Of a stretch of DNA of 64,000 nt, positions 31,060 to 38,807 are shown one piece after another. The stretch is taken from assembly GCF_001746295.1 (NCBI RefSeq), contig NZ_MJAH01000001.1, positions 1,035,188 to 1,099,187 of the forward strand, given 5' to 3'. The notes under the pieces are model-generated. The model was not told where the DNA came from. It was given only the letters and a program-made list of their open reading frames with translations, and ran no database searches. The stretch is from Streptomyces sp. LUP47B (lineage in GTDB: Bacteria; Actinomycetota; Actinomycetes; Streptomycetales; Streptomycetaceae). Each line of letters starts with the position of its first letter. The stretch's first letter is position 1. A program made the translations under genes and the position numbers.

Positions 31060-32646
31060 ATGCTCGCCAAGGTGACGAGGCGGCGATGCGCTCTCTCCGG
31101 AGCCGTGGGGCTGGCCCTGCTCGGCGCCGGACTGCCGTCCGTGGTCACGGACGGATCCGGACCGGACCTGTCGCGCTTCTACCGCCAGAAGATCAAGTGG
31201 TCGAAGTGCGTGGGCATGGAGGCCCCCGGCGACCTGCAGTGCGCAAAGATCACTGTTCCCCTCGACTACGCGAAGCCCCGCGCGGGCACCCTCGACCTGG
31301 CACTCGCCCGCTACCGGGCCACCACCAAGCACAAGCGTGGCTCGGTGGTGCTGAACTTCGGCGGCCCGGGTGGCGCGGGCGTGCCCGCACTCGCGGCCGG
31401 CGGCGACGACTTCATGAACCTCACGGACGAGTACGACGTGGTGTCCTTCGACCCGCGCGGCGTGGGCAGGTCCTCCCCGGTCAGCTGCGGCAACGGCACC
31501 GACGTGGCGCTCGCGGCCACCGACGACGACACCGCCTTCAACCGGAACCCCCAGGCCGTGCTCGGGAAGCTCCGGAAGGCCGCCGACCAGTGCACCAAGC
31601 ACTCCGGGCCCGTGCTCCCGCACATCGGCACGGTGAACGTCTCCCGCGACCTGGACGTCATACGCCAGGCCCTCGGCGACAAGAAGCTCAACTACCTCGG
31701 CTTCTCGTACGGCAGCCGGCTCGGCGCGGTGTACGCGGCCCAGTTCCCCAAGAAGGTGGGCCGCCTGGTGCTGGACGGTGTGGACACCCTCACCGAGCCG
31801 CTGGCCGAACAGGGCGTGGCGGGCGCCGCAGGGCAGCAGACGGCGCTGGAGGACTTCGTCGACTGGTGTGTGAAGGACATCGCCTGTCCCTTCGGCACCG
31901 ACGCGCGCGGGGCCCGGGAACAGGTCCTGCAACTCGTGGCGTCGCTGGACGAGGACCCGGTACCGACGGACTTCGGCCCCGACTTCACCGGACAGGACCT
32001 GGTGGGCGCCATCGGCCAGGCCCTCTACAGCAAGGATCTGTGGCCCTCGCTGGAGCGGGCGCTCGCCGACCTGGTGGAACAGGGCGACACGTCAGGCGTC
32101 CTCGGTTTCACGGGCGGCGGCTCCGATGTCCTCACCCGCGCGCATTCTCCCTCCGGCGACCCGACGCACAGCACCCTCTCCGACGTGGAGGACATACCGC
32201 TCGACAATCTTCCGGCGGCGCTGATGGCGGTCAACTGCGCGGACGATCCCGACCGCCCCGGCGCCGACCGGATCCCCAGGGACCTGACCCGGCTGCGTGC
32301 CGCCTACGAGCAGGCGTCGCCGGTCTTCGGCCGCTACCGGCTCACCGAGTACCTCATCTGCTACGGCCGCCCGAAGGGCACCGACTTCATCCGCGAGAAG
32401 GTGCGAGACGTCCGCACGCCGAAGATCCTCCTCGTCGGCACCCGCGGCGACCCCGCGACGCCATACCGCTGGACCGTGGAGACCGCGAAGCGCCTCGGCG
32501 ACTCGGCCGTGGTCCTCGACAACAAGGGTGAGGGCCACACCGGTTACGGCTCCTCCAAGTGCGTGCGCCGCAAGGTCGACGACTTCCTGCTCTACGGCAA
32601 CCTGCCGCCCGACGGCAGCTCCTGCGGACCCGAACGCGACGACTGA
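31060..32646 (+). CDS. Secreted alpha/beta hydrolase, tripeptidyl aminopeptidase (Tap-like)
   Basis: A 528-residue exported hydrolase. The N-terminus (TRRRCALSGAVGLALLGAGL) is a signal peptide or anchor. The alpha/beta hydrolase has LNFGGPGGAGV (oxyanion, about 99-108), FDPRGVGRSSP, nucleophile Ser216 in GFSYGS, acid D464 (GTRGDPATP) and His493 (GEGHTGYG). The C-terminal TAP-like domain (from about 435) carries cysteines. This is the SlpD/SlpE/Tap family that trims tripeptides from secreted proteins. ATG 31060 is chosen because GGAGG lies 5 bp upstream. Confidence 0.9.
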   Translation: MLAKVTRRRCALSGAVGLALLGAGLPSVVTDGSGPDLSRFYRQKIKWSKCVGMEAPGDLQCAKITVPLDYAKPRAGTLDLALARYRATTKHKRGSVVLNFGGPGGAGVPALAAGGDDFMNLTDEYDVVSFDPRGVGRSSPVSCGNGTDVALAATDDDTAFNRNPQAVLGKLRKAADQCTKHSGPVLPHIGTVNVSRDLDVIRQALGDKKLNYLGFSYGSRLGAVYAAQFPKKVGRLVLDGVDTLTEPLAEQGVAGAAGQQTALEDFVDWCVKDIACPFGTDARGAREQVLQLVASLDEDPVPTDFGPDFTGQDLVGAIGQALYSKDLWPSLERALADLVEQGDTSGVLGFTGGGSDVLTRAHSPSGDPTHSTLSDVEDIPLDNLPAALMAVNCADDPDRPGADRIPRDLTRLRAAYEQASPVFGRYRLTEYLICYGRPKGTDFIREKVRDVRTPKILLVGTRGDPATPYRWTVETAKRLGDSAVVLDNKGEGHTGYGSSKCVRRKVDDFLLYGNLPPDGSSCGPERDD

Positions 32647-32711
32647 GATCCACTCTGCGATCCCGCACGAGTGAACGCGGCGAGAAAGCCGAGGAGTTGA
32701 ACAGGTGCTCC

Positions 32712-33140
32712 CTAGGACTCCCAGTACGCGAGCCGGTGCATGGCCGTCGCCGCCCCGGCGAAACCGTCGTCGCCCAGCGCCTCGCGCAGTTCCGTGTTGA
32801 AGCGGTCGATCTCGGGCTGGGCGGCCCGCAGGGCATCGGTTCCGGCGTCGGTCAACTCCAGTACGACGGCCCGGTGTTCACGCGGGTGCGGCCTCTTCGC
32901 GAGGAGACCCGCCGCCGTCAACCGGCCGACCAGCCCGGTCACGGCCGACTCGCGCAGTCCGAGCGTGCGCGCCAGTTGCTGCTGGGTGATGCCCGCCTCG
33001 TCGTGCACGGCGAACAGGGCGCCGAGCTGGGCCGTGGTGACCCCCGCGGCGGCCAGGCAGCGCCGGTCCGCAGTGGTCCGCAAGCGGTGCGCGGCCCGCT
33101 GGAGCAGGAAGTAGAGACGCTGGTCGTCGGGCTCGGGCAT
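32712..33140 (-). CDS. MarR family transcriptional regulator
   Basis: A 142-residue MarR regulator. The winged helix reads VTTAQLGALFAVHDEAGITQQQLARTLGLRESAVTGLVGRLTAAGLLAKRPHPREHRAVVLELTDAG (about 34-100), flanked by dimerisation helices. MarR proteins usually repress a divergent gene until a small aromatic ligand binds. The divergent gene is a hotdog thioesterase, and the 80-bp space between holds a long perfect palindrome. The ligand is unknown; a thioesterase target suggests an acyl- or aryl-CoA or acid. Confidence 0.92.
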   Translation of the reverse strand: MPEPDDQRLYFLLQRAAHRLRTTADRRCLAAAGVTTAQLGALFAVHDEAGITQQQLARTLGLRESAVTGLVGRLTAAGLLAKRPHPREHRAVVLELTDAGTDALRAAQPEIDRFNTELREALGDDGFAGAATAMHRLAYWES

Positions 33141-33175
33141 GCGCCGATGTTGACAGACGGGAGTGGTTCACGCCA

Positions 33176-33201
33176 GTCTCACTTCACCAGTGAAGTGAGA
33201 C
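33176..33201. promoter_or_regulatory. MarR operator between marR and thioesterase
   Basis: The 12-bp arms GTCTCACTTCAC (33176-33187) and GTGAAGTGAGAC (33190-33201) are perfectly complementary with a 2-bp centre. The site is 19 bp upstream of the thioesterase ATG and 35 bp upstream of the marR start, placed to repress both. Confidence 0.8.
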
Positions 33202-33220
33202 GCGGGACGGAGGTGGGCGA

Positions 33221-33649
33221 ATGACCCGGACCCTGGATTTGGAGCTCGCCCGGAAGGTCCTGGCGGCACAGCCGTTCAGCACGTTGGTCGGCGCCCGTCT
33301 GACGGCGTTCGAGGAGGGCGGGGCTACCCTGGAGTTCGACATCCGCGGCGACCTGCTCCAGCAGCACGGCAGCGTGCACGGCGGAGTGCTCGGCTACGCG
33401 GCGGACAACGCCCTCTCCTTCGCGGCGGGCTCGGTGGCCGGCTCCGCGGTGACCACCGCCGGCTTCTCGATCGACTTCCTGCGTCCGGCCCGCGGTGAAC
33501 TGCTGCGCGCCCGCGCCCGGGTCATACGGGCCGGCCGCACCCGCGTGGTGTGCCGCTGCGACCTGAACACCGTGGACGCCGACGGTTCCGAGACCTTGTG
33601 CGCGGTGGCCCAGGGGTCGATCGCCGTCCTCGAGCCGCTGAGCACCTGA
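33221..33649 (+). CDS. PaaI family hotdog thioesterase
   Basis: A 142-residue hotdog-fold acyl-CoA thioesterase. The active-site helix region reads LLQQHGSVHGGVLGYAADNALSFAAGS (about 46-72), close to the HGGxxxxLxD pattern of PaaI enzymes, followed by TTAGFSIDFLRPARGELLRARARVIRAGRTRVVCRCDL. It would hydrolyse aromatic or short acyl-CoA esters. It is controlled by the divergent MarR through the adjacent palindrome. No phenylacetate genes adjoin, so the true substrate is open. Confidence 0.9.
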   Translation: MTRTLDLELARKVLAAQPFSTLVGARLTAFEEGGATLEFDIRGDLLQQHGSVHGGVLGYAADNALSFAAGSVAGSAVTTAGFSIDFLRPARGELLRARARVIRAGRTRVVCRCDLNTVDADGSETLCAVAQGSIAVLEPLST

Positions 33650-33692
33650 GCTGTCGGCGCTCCTGAACGCTCGATCAAGTTGCCCCAAATGC

Positions 33693-33708
33693 CCGATCGG
33701 CCGATCGG
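33693..33708. promoter_or_regulatory. 16-bp perfect palindrome upstream of the baeRF gene
   Basis: CCGATCGGCCGATCGG is a perfect palindrome built from two CCGATCGG copies. It lies 15 bp before the baeRF start and may be an operator overlapping its promoter. The cognate regulator is not evident in the window. Confidence 0.45.
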
Positions 33709-33723
33709 TCCTATGGTGCTCTT

Positions 33724-34821
33724 ATGGAGCACGCACTCAGCCCTGCGACCCTCTCCGAACTGCGCCGTCCGCGCGCCTATCCGGCGGTGTCCGTACTGAC
33801 GCCGACCCACCGCCGCGAACCCGAGAACGCCCAGGATCCGGTCCGGCTGCGCAATGTGGTGGCCGAGGCCAAGAAGCAGCTGGACGCCGACCCGGCGGTC
33901 CCCCGGGAGCGGCGCGCCGACGTCGTCCGGCAACTCGACCTGGCCCTCGCCGAGATCGATCTGACGCACACCGAGGACGGTCTGGTGATCTTCGCCGCTC
34001 CGGGCGAGCACCAGGTGTGGACCCTGTCCCGTGCCGTACCGGAGCGCGTGGTGCTCTCGGACACCTTCCTGACCCGCAACCTCGTCTCCGCCCAGGCCTC
34101 GGAGCGCCCGTTCTGGGTGCTGTCGGTCTCGGCCGACCGCGCCTCACTGTGGAACGGCGGCGTCGACCGCGTCACCGAGCACCGCGCCGGCGGCTTTCCG
34201 CTGACCAGGGCCCGCGAGAACTTCGACGCCGAGCGCCTGGAGCGGATCGGTGACATGCCGAGCACCTTCCGGGACGAGGACACGCGGCACTTCCTGCGGG
34301 ACGCCGACACCGCGCTGGCCAAGCTCCTGCGCGAGGACCCGCGGCCGCTGTACGTCACCGGCGAAACCGCGGCGCTGTCCGCGCTGGACGACATCGGCAG
34401 CGTCACCAAGGACGCGGTGCACGTCCGGCACGGCGGTCTCGCGCACGGCACCCCGGACGCGGTCTGGCACGCGGTCCGGCCACTGGTCGCCGCGGAGGCC
34501 CGCAAGAGCACCGACGCGGTGACCCTGGAGCTCGAAGCGGCGCGCGGACGGCGGGCGTTCGCGGCCGGTGTCGACGAGATCTGGCGGAGCGCCCGGGAGG
34601 GACGGCTGCGCTTGCTGGCCGTCGAGGAGAACTACCGGGTGACGGTCCGCGACGAGGGCGGTGACCATCTGATCCCGGCAGAGAGCGGCGACCTCGACGC
34701 CCGTGAGGACATCGTGGACGAGATCGTCGAACAGTGTCTCGACACCGGCGCCGACGTCCGCTTCGTACCGGACGGCACGCTGGGCGGCTCCGACGGCATC
34801 GCGGGAGTGCTGCGGTACTGA
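33724..34821 (+). CDS. Bacterial archaeo-eukaryotic release factor (baeRF) family protein
   Basis: A 365-residue protein with the eRF1-like layout of baeRF proteins: an N-terminal part with AYPAVSVLTPTHRREPENAQDPVRLRNVVAEAKKQLD, a middle part with DGLVIFAAPGEHQVWTLSRAVPERVVLSDTF and FWVLSVSADRASLWNGG, and a C-terminal L7Ae-like part with RLRLLAVEENYRVTV and CLDTGADVRFVPDGTL. The GGQ/GGE peptide-release motif of true release factors is not seen. These proteins are thought to act on stalled or hibernating ribosomes. It converges with the SsgA-like gene. Confidence 0.75.
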   Translation: MEHALSPATLSELRRPRAYPAVSVLTPTHRREPENAQDPVRLRNVVAEAKKQLDADPAVPRERRADVVRQLDLALAEIDLTHTEDGLVIFAAPGEHQVWTLSRAVPERVVLSDTFLTRNLVSAQASERPFWVLSVSADRASLWNGGVDRVTEHRAGGFPLTRARENFDAERLERIGDMPSTFRDEDTRHFLRDADTALAKLLREDPRPLYVTGETAALSALDDIGSVTKDAVHVRHGGLAHGTPDAVWHAVRPLVAAEARKSTDAVTLELEAARGRRAFAAGVDEIWRSAREGRLRLLAVEENYRVTVRDEGGDHLIPAESGDLDAREDIVDEIVEQCLDTGADVRFVPDGTLGGSDGIAGVLRY

Positions 34822-34836
34822 GCCGCCACACTCCAC

Positions 34837-35250
34837 TCAGACACTCCCGAAGAGCGCGTTGAGCCCCTGTTCGACGGCCTCGTCGAGATCCTCCTGTCCG
34901 GCGCCGACCACCGCATAGGTGAGCAGCAGGAACTCGCGCAGGTCGGGTGTGTCGAACTGGAGGAGGGCGAGGCCGTACGGCGAGTGGAACTCCACGACCG
35001 TCATGCTCCGGCCGCACGGCCAGAGGTGCACGTCCCCGCCGCCGGCCGGCCCGCGCAGCCCCTCCTCCACCAGGGCACGGGCGAAGGTCCAGGTCACCCC
35101 CTGTCCGTCCAGGGAGACCTCGGGCGGGAAGTCGACGCTGACGGCCAGCGGGTCGGTGGAGTCGTAGCGCAGGATGGCGGGGACGGGCAGTTGCTGGTTC
35201 TCCGCGGTGATCAGCCGGGCGCGGGCAGGCTGCTCGAGTGTCGTGTCCAT
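34837..35250 (-). CDS. SsgA-like sporulation and cell-division regulator
   Basis: A 137-residue SsgA-like protein (SALP). The family pattern is LPVPAILRYDSTDPLAVSVDFPP (about 22-44), VTWTFARALVEEGLRGPAGGGDVHLWPCG (about 53-81) and EFHSPYGLALLQFDTPDLREFLLLTYAVV (about 87-115). SALPs guide septum placement and wall remodelling in sporulating actinomycetes. This is not SsgB by its N-terminus; which paralogue it is cannot be decided. ATG 35250 gives the usual length. A CRP-like site lies 56 bp upstream. Confidence 0.9.
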   Translation of the reverse strand: MDTTLEQPARARLITAENQQLPVPAILRYDSTDPLAVSVDFPPEVSLDGQGVTWTFARALVEEGLRGPAGGGDVHLWPCGRSMTVVEFHSPYGLALLQFDTPDLREFLLLTYAVVGAGQEDLDEAVEQGLNALFGSV

Positions 35251-35634
35251 ACGATTACGACCTCGCAAGTGCCGTTTGCATTACGCCTGAGCGGGAGGGA
35301 ATTAATGTGACCTGCGTCACATAGCAAGATTCCTCGACTTCACCACCAGGCCTTGCCAGACTCCTTAGAACACAGGAACGTCGAACACACAAATGAACAC
35401 CGGATCGGCCACCCCACCGACCCGTCAAGTCGCGTACCTGGTCTACGACTTGAAACATCAAACGGCGTAGGCGACACACTCCGCTCGAGCGCTCCGTGAA
35501 GACTGTGGCATATGCCAGAAGCACCACCGTATCGTGTGCCGCCAAATCCCTTACAGCGCGTCGCGCCCTGTGCAACAGTCGTAACGGTCCCTCCGCCCCC
35601 CGTAGGTCGAACCGTCCCCGCATCGGAGTGCGTC
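35251..35634. other. 384-bp divergent promoter region, unusually AT-rich
   Basis: This spacer between the SsgA-like gene and the SpoIIE-type phosphatase is the lowest-GC stretch I noticed in the window. It contains the CRP-like site at 35306-35321 and several AT-rich runs at about 35340-35470. Long open frames crossing it (for example an extension of the phosphatase frame up to 35512) lack ribosome sites and are not convincing as protein. Confidence 0.6.
35306..35321. promoter_or_regulatory. CRP-type binding site upstream of the SsgA-like gene
   Basis: TGTGACCTGCGTCACA matches the TGTGA-N6-TCACA core and also the GTG-N6-G-N-CAC pattern I recall for Streptomyces CRP. Its centre is about 63 bp upstream of the SsgA-like start codon. 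Confidence 0.6.
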
Positions 35635-37065
35635 ATGCCGTCCCACCTCTCCGCGGACCACCCCGCCGCCCAGCCGCCAGGACGCGGCTCGGTCGACGCG
35701 CTGATTTCGCAGACGCGGCGGCTCAAGGGCGACGTGGACGCCGTACGACGGGACGCGCCCAGTGACGGTTCGGACCCCCAGGAGCGCTGGCAGCGCGCGC
35801 TGTACGACCTCGCGCTTCACCAACTCACCGATCTGGACGAGCACTTGGCGCAGCTGCGGGACGGCCCGCCGCCCGCGCGGTCGGCAGCCGGGGCGCAGCC
35901 CGCCGCGCGAACCGCGCCGCCCGCTCCCCGGCGCGGCTCGCTGCTCAGCCGGGTCGGCAGCGCCGAGTGGAATCTCCTTACCGACGAGGCGAGTTGGTCC
36001 GGGGAGCTGTACCAGATACTGGGCCGTGACCCCACCGCTCCCCCGCTCACCCTCGACGAGCTCCCTTCCCTGGTGTTCGACGAGGACCGGCCGAAGCTGA
36101 CGGGCATGGTCACGGACTGTCTGGTCGACGCCAAGCGCATAGACGGCGAGTTCCGTGTCATGCGCCCGGACGGCGAAGTGCGCACCGTCCACATGATGGG
36201 CGAGCCCGTGCTCGCCGCCGACGGCAGCACCGCCTCGATGTGGGCCGTGCTGCGGGATGTCAGCGAACTGCGGCGCAGCGAACGGGCGGTGAGCGAGACC
36301 CGTGACTCGTTACAACGCCAGAGGCAGCGCGCGCAGAGCGAGCACCGGCTCGCGGTCGAGCTGCAGGAGGCCGTGCTGCCGCCGTGGCGTGGCTCCCTGC
36401 GGCTCCCGCACCAGGGCACCGAGACCCTGGACCTCGCCGCCCACTACCTGCCGTCGTCGGCCAGCGCACTGATCGGCGGCGACTGGTACGACGCACTCGA
36501 ACTGGCCGACGGCGACACCCTCCTGAGCGTCGGCGACCTCACCGGGCACGGAGTCGCCGTGGCCTCCGGCATGGCGACCCTCCTCGGCGCCGTGCGCGGC
36601 ATGGCGATGGCGGGCACCCAGCCCGGCCAACTGATGTCCCTGCTCAATCAGTTGCTCGATACCACCGTGCAGCCGGCCCTCGGCAGCGCGGTCTGCTGTC
36701 GCTACCGTCCCGAGTCCCGCACCCTGGTCTGGGCGCAGGCCGGGCACCCCGCCCCGCTGCTGTTCCGGAGCGGGACGGGGCGCAGGCTGAACTCACCCGA
36801 CGGCGTGCTCCTCGGCGCGACCTCCGGAGCCGTCTACGCGCAGGCCGAGGAGACCCTCGAACCGGGCGACCTGCTCCTGCTGCACACGGACGGACTGGTG
36901 CCCGGACGCAGCAGTACGGCTGCCGTGAACCGGCTCCTGGACCTGGCCCCCCGCTTCGACGGGGCGCGCACCGCGCAGGACTGTGTGCGCATGGTCATGG
37001 AGGAGTTCGGCGAGACCGAGCGCGCGGACGACGCCTGTGTGCTCGTCGCGAAGGTGACTTCATAA
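35635..37065 (+). CDS. PAS domain SpoIIE-type PP2C phosphatase, with TTA codon
   Basis: A 476-residue signalling protein. After a helical N-terminus (about 15-60) and a Pro/Ala linker comes a PAS domain (about 105-215: WNLLTDEASWSGELYQILGRDP, EFRVMRPDGEVRTVHMMGEPVLAADG), a coiled linker, then a SpoIIE/RsbU phosphatase (about 235-475: LAVELQEAVLPP, ALIGGDWYDALELADGDTLLSVGDLTGHGVAVASGMATLLGAVRGMA, LLLLHTDGLVPGR, DDACVLVAKV) with the metal-binding Asp residues. It likely dephosphorylates an anti-sigma-factor antagonist. ATG 35635 has GGAG 6 bp upstream. Codon 226 (36310-36312) is TTA. Confidence 0.9.
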   Translation: MPSHLSADHPAAQPPGRGSVDALISQTRRLKGDVDAVRRDAPSDGSDPQERWQRALYDLALHQLTDLDEHLAQLRDGPPPARSAAGAQPAARTAPPAPRRGSLLSRVGSAEWNLLTDEASWSGELYQILGRDPTAPPLTLDELPSLVFDEDRPKLTGMVTDCLVDAKRIDGEFRVMRPDGEVRTVHMMGEPVLAADGSTASMWAVLRDVSELRRSERAVSETRDSLQRQRQRAQSEHRLAVELQEAVLPPWRGSLRLPHQGTETLDLAAHYLPSSASALIGGDWYDALELADGDTLLSVGDLTGHGVAVASGMATLLGAVRGMAMAGTQPGQLMSLLNQLLDTTVQPALGSAVCCRYRPESRTLVWAQAGHPAPLLFRSGTGRRLNSPDGVLLGATSGAVYAQAEETLEPGDLLLLHTDGLVPGRSSTAAVNRLLDLAPRFDGARTAQDCVRMVMEEFGETERADDACVLVAKVTS

Positions 37066-37070
37066 CAACC

Positions 37071-38564
37071 TCATGCCCGAGCGCTGTTGCCACCCCTTCC
37101 CTTGGGCTTCGGCAGCGCCAGCCTGATCTCCTCACGCAGCTCGTTGATCTTCGGGTAGCCGGAGTACTCGGCGGTGAGCCGGTACATCTGGCGCAGCCGG
37201 TCCCAGGTGCGGTGGGAGGAGTTGGAGCCCATCGACACCAGTGCCAACCGCGCGTAGCGGTCCGCCTGCTCGGGGTCGTCGGCGATGAAGCAGGCCGAGG
37301 CCATCGACAGGAAGTCGAAGATCTTCGACCGCTGCCGTCCGTCGACCCGCAGGGCGAGGGCCTTCTCCGCGTAGTGCTGGGCGTGCACGGCCGCACCCGG
37401 CTCGTGCTCCGCCAGCGTGCGGTAGGCCAGGGCCTGCATGCCGTACAGGTCCTCCTCCTTGAAGGTCTGCATCCAGCTCGGCGCCGGTACGTCGCTCTTG
37501 TCGGAGACGAAGAGGTCCTCCGCCTGTCCGAGGGTGCGGCGCATCGCCTGGCCCTTGCCCATGGAAGCCTGTGCCCAGGCCTCGATGGTGTAGAGCATCG
37601 CCCTGGTGCGGGGCAGCACCTGTTCGCCGGAGCCGGACTGGGCGAGCTTCATCAGGTCGAGTGCGTCGTCGGGCCGGCCCAGGTGCACCATCTGGCGGGC
37701 GGCCCGGGAGAGCGCCTCGCCGGCGCGGGGCCGGTCTCCGCCCTCCCTCGCCGCATGGGCGGCGATGACGAAGTACTTCTGAGCCGTCGGTTCGAGGCCG
37801 ACGTCGTGGGACATCCAGCCCGCGAGGACGGCCAGGTTGGCGGCGACGCCCCACAGGCGCCGCTGGAGATGGTCGGGGTGCCGGTAGGCGAGCATGCCGC
37901 CCACCTCGTTGAGCTGGCCCACGACCGCCTTGCGTTGCAGCCCGCCGCCGCGGGCCGCGTCCCAGGCCCGGAACACCTCGACCGAGCGCTCCAGTTCCTC
38001 GATCTCCTGCGACCCGATGGGGGCGGCCTCGTAACGGTCGAACCCAGCAGGGTCGGCGTGCAGGGGGTCGTCGAACTGGGGGGCATCGGCGGTGAGGGCC
38101 GGATCGGTGTGCAGCCAGTCGTGCATGGCACTGCTGAGTACGGATCCCGCGGTGAGCGCGGCACCCGCGCCCACCAAGCCGCGTCGGTTGAGCATGAGGT
38201 CCATTCCCGTGAATTCGGTGAGGACCGCGGCGGTTCGGTCGGGCGCCCACGGCATGCCGTCGGGATGTTCCACACTCCCGTCGCCCTGCCGTTTCCCCGT
38301 ACGCCCGTGCCGGACCAGACCGAGGTCCTCAATGGTCACGACACGGCCGAGACGCTCGGTGAACAGAGCCGCCAGCACCCGCGGCACCGGATCGCGCGGG
38401 ATCTCTCCCATGTCGATCCACCGCCGCACCCGCGAGGTGTCGGTCGAGAGCTGGGGATGGCCCATGGCCGCCGCCTGCCGGTTGACCAGCCTCGCGAGTT
38501 CACCCTTGGACCAGCCGGCGAGGCCGAACAGGTCCGAAAGTCGGGTGTTGGGTTGTCCGCTCAC
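37071..38564 (-). CDS. NsdA-type TPR-containing developmental regulator
   Basis: A 497-residue protein. The N-terminal helix-turn-helix-like part (about 8-80) reads RLSDLFGLAGWSKGELARLVNRQAAAMGHPQLSTDTSRVRRWIDMGEIPRDPVPRVLAALFTERLGRVVTIEDLGL. The rest (about 150-490) is helical repeats of the TPR type (GGMLAYRHPDHLQRRLWGVAANLAVLAGWMSHDVGLEPTAQKYFVIAAHAAREGG). It resembles NsdA/NsdB, negative regulators of sporulation and antibiotic production in Streptomyces coelicolor. Which paralogue it is cannot be fixed, so no symbol is given. Start is GTG 38564 with a weak G-rich site. It converges on the phosphatase, 5 bp away. Confidence 0.82.
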   Translation of the reverse strand: MSGQPNTRLSDLFGLAGWSKGELARLVNRQAAAMGHPQLSTDTSRVRRWIDMGEIPRDPVPRVLAALFTERLGRVVTIEDLGLVRHGRTGKRQGDGSVEHPDGMPWAPDRTAAVLTEFTGMDLMLNRRGLVGAGAALTAGSVLSSAMHDWLHTDPALTADAPQFDDPLHADPAGFDRYEAAPIGSQEIEELERSVEVFRAWDAARGGGLQRKAVVGQLNEVGGMLAYRHPDHLQRRLWGVAANLAVLAGWMSHDVGLEPTAQKYFVIAAHAAREGGDRPRAGEALSRAARQMVHLGRPDDALDLMKLAQSGSGEQVLPRTRAMLYTIEAWAQASMGKGQAMRRTLGQAEDLFVSDKSDVPAPSWMQTFKEEDLYGMQALAYRTLAEHEPGAAVHAQHYAEKALALRVDGRQRSKIFDFLSMASACFIADDPEQADRYARLALVSMGSNSSHRTWDRLRQMYRLTAEYSGYPKINELREEIRLALPKPKGRGGNSARA

Positions 38565-38807
38565 ATCAAGCCCCCAGGTACTCGGCTGAGTTGACAGTAG
38601 CCCCGTGTCAGTTGCTCCGGGACTATTCGCCAGGGTTCGCCAGGGTGCGCCAGATGGTGTGCCAGTGCGCCTCTGCGGTGAGGTAGGAAAGCGCCACCCC
38701 GACCCGGACCGCACAGGGACATTCCCCAGGGTGCACCCGGTGTTCCGGGTCGGGCAGCGCACTGCTTCTCCAGGCACAGCAGGCACACGAAGGGATCTGT
38801 CTCGCCC
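38565..38807. other. 243-bp divergent region between nsdA-like and APH genes
   Basis: Near 38628-38670 the octamer CGCCAGGG recurs (TTCGCCAGGGTTCGCCAGGG, then GTGCGCCAG), a small direct repeat that could bind a regulator of either gene. On the minus strand from ATG 38809 there is a Cys-rich open frame ([16 protein letters not shown]) and, in a different frame, a protein-like [18 protein letters not shown] ending near 38626. They may be two halves of a small broken gene. Neither is called as a gene. Confidence 0.4.

Noticed and set aside
35512..35634. Upstream extension of the SpoIIE-type phosphatase frame
   Set aside because: The extension is Pro-rich and random-looking with no ribosome site, while ATG 35635 has GGAG at correct spacing.
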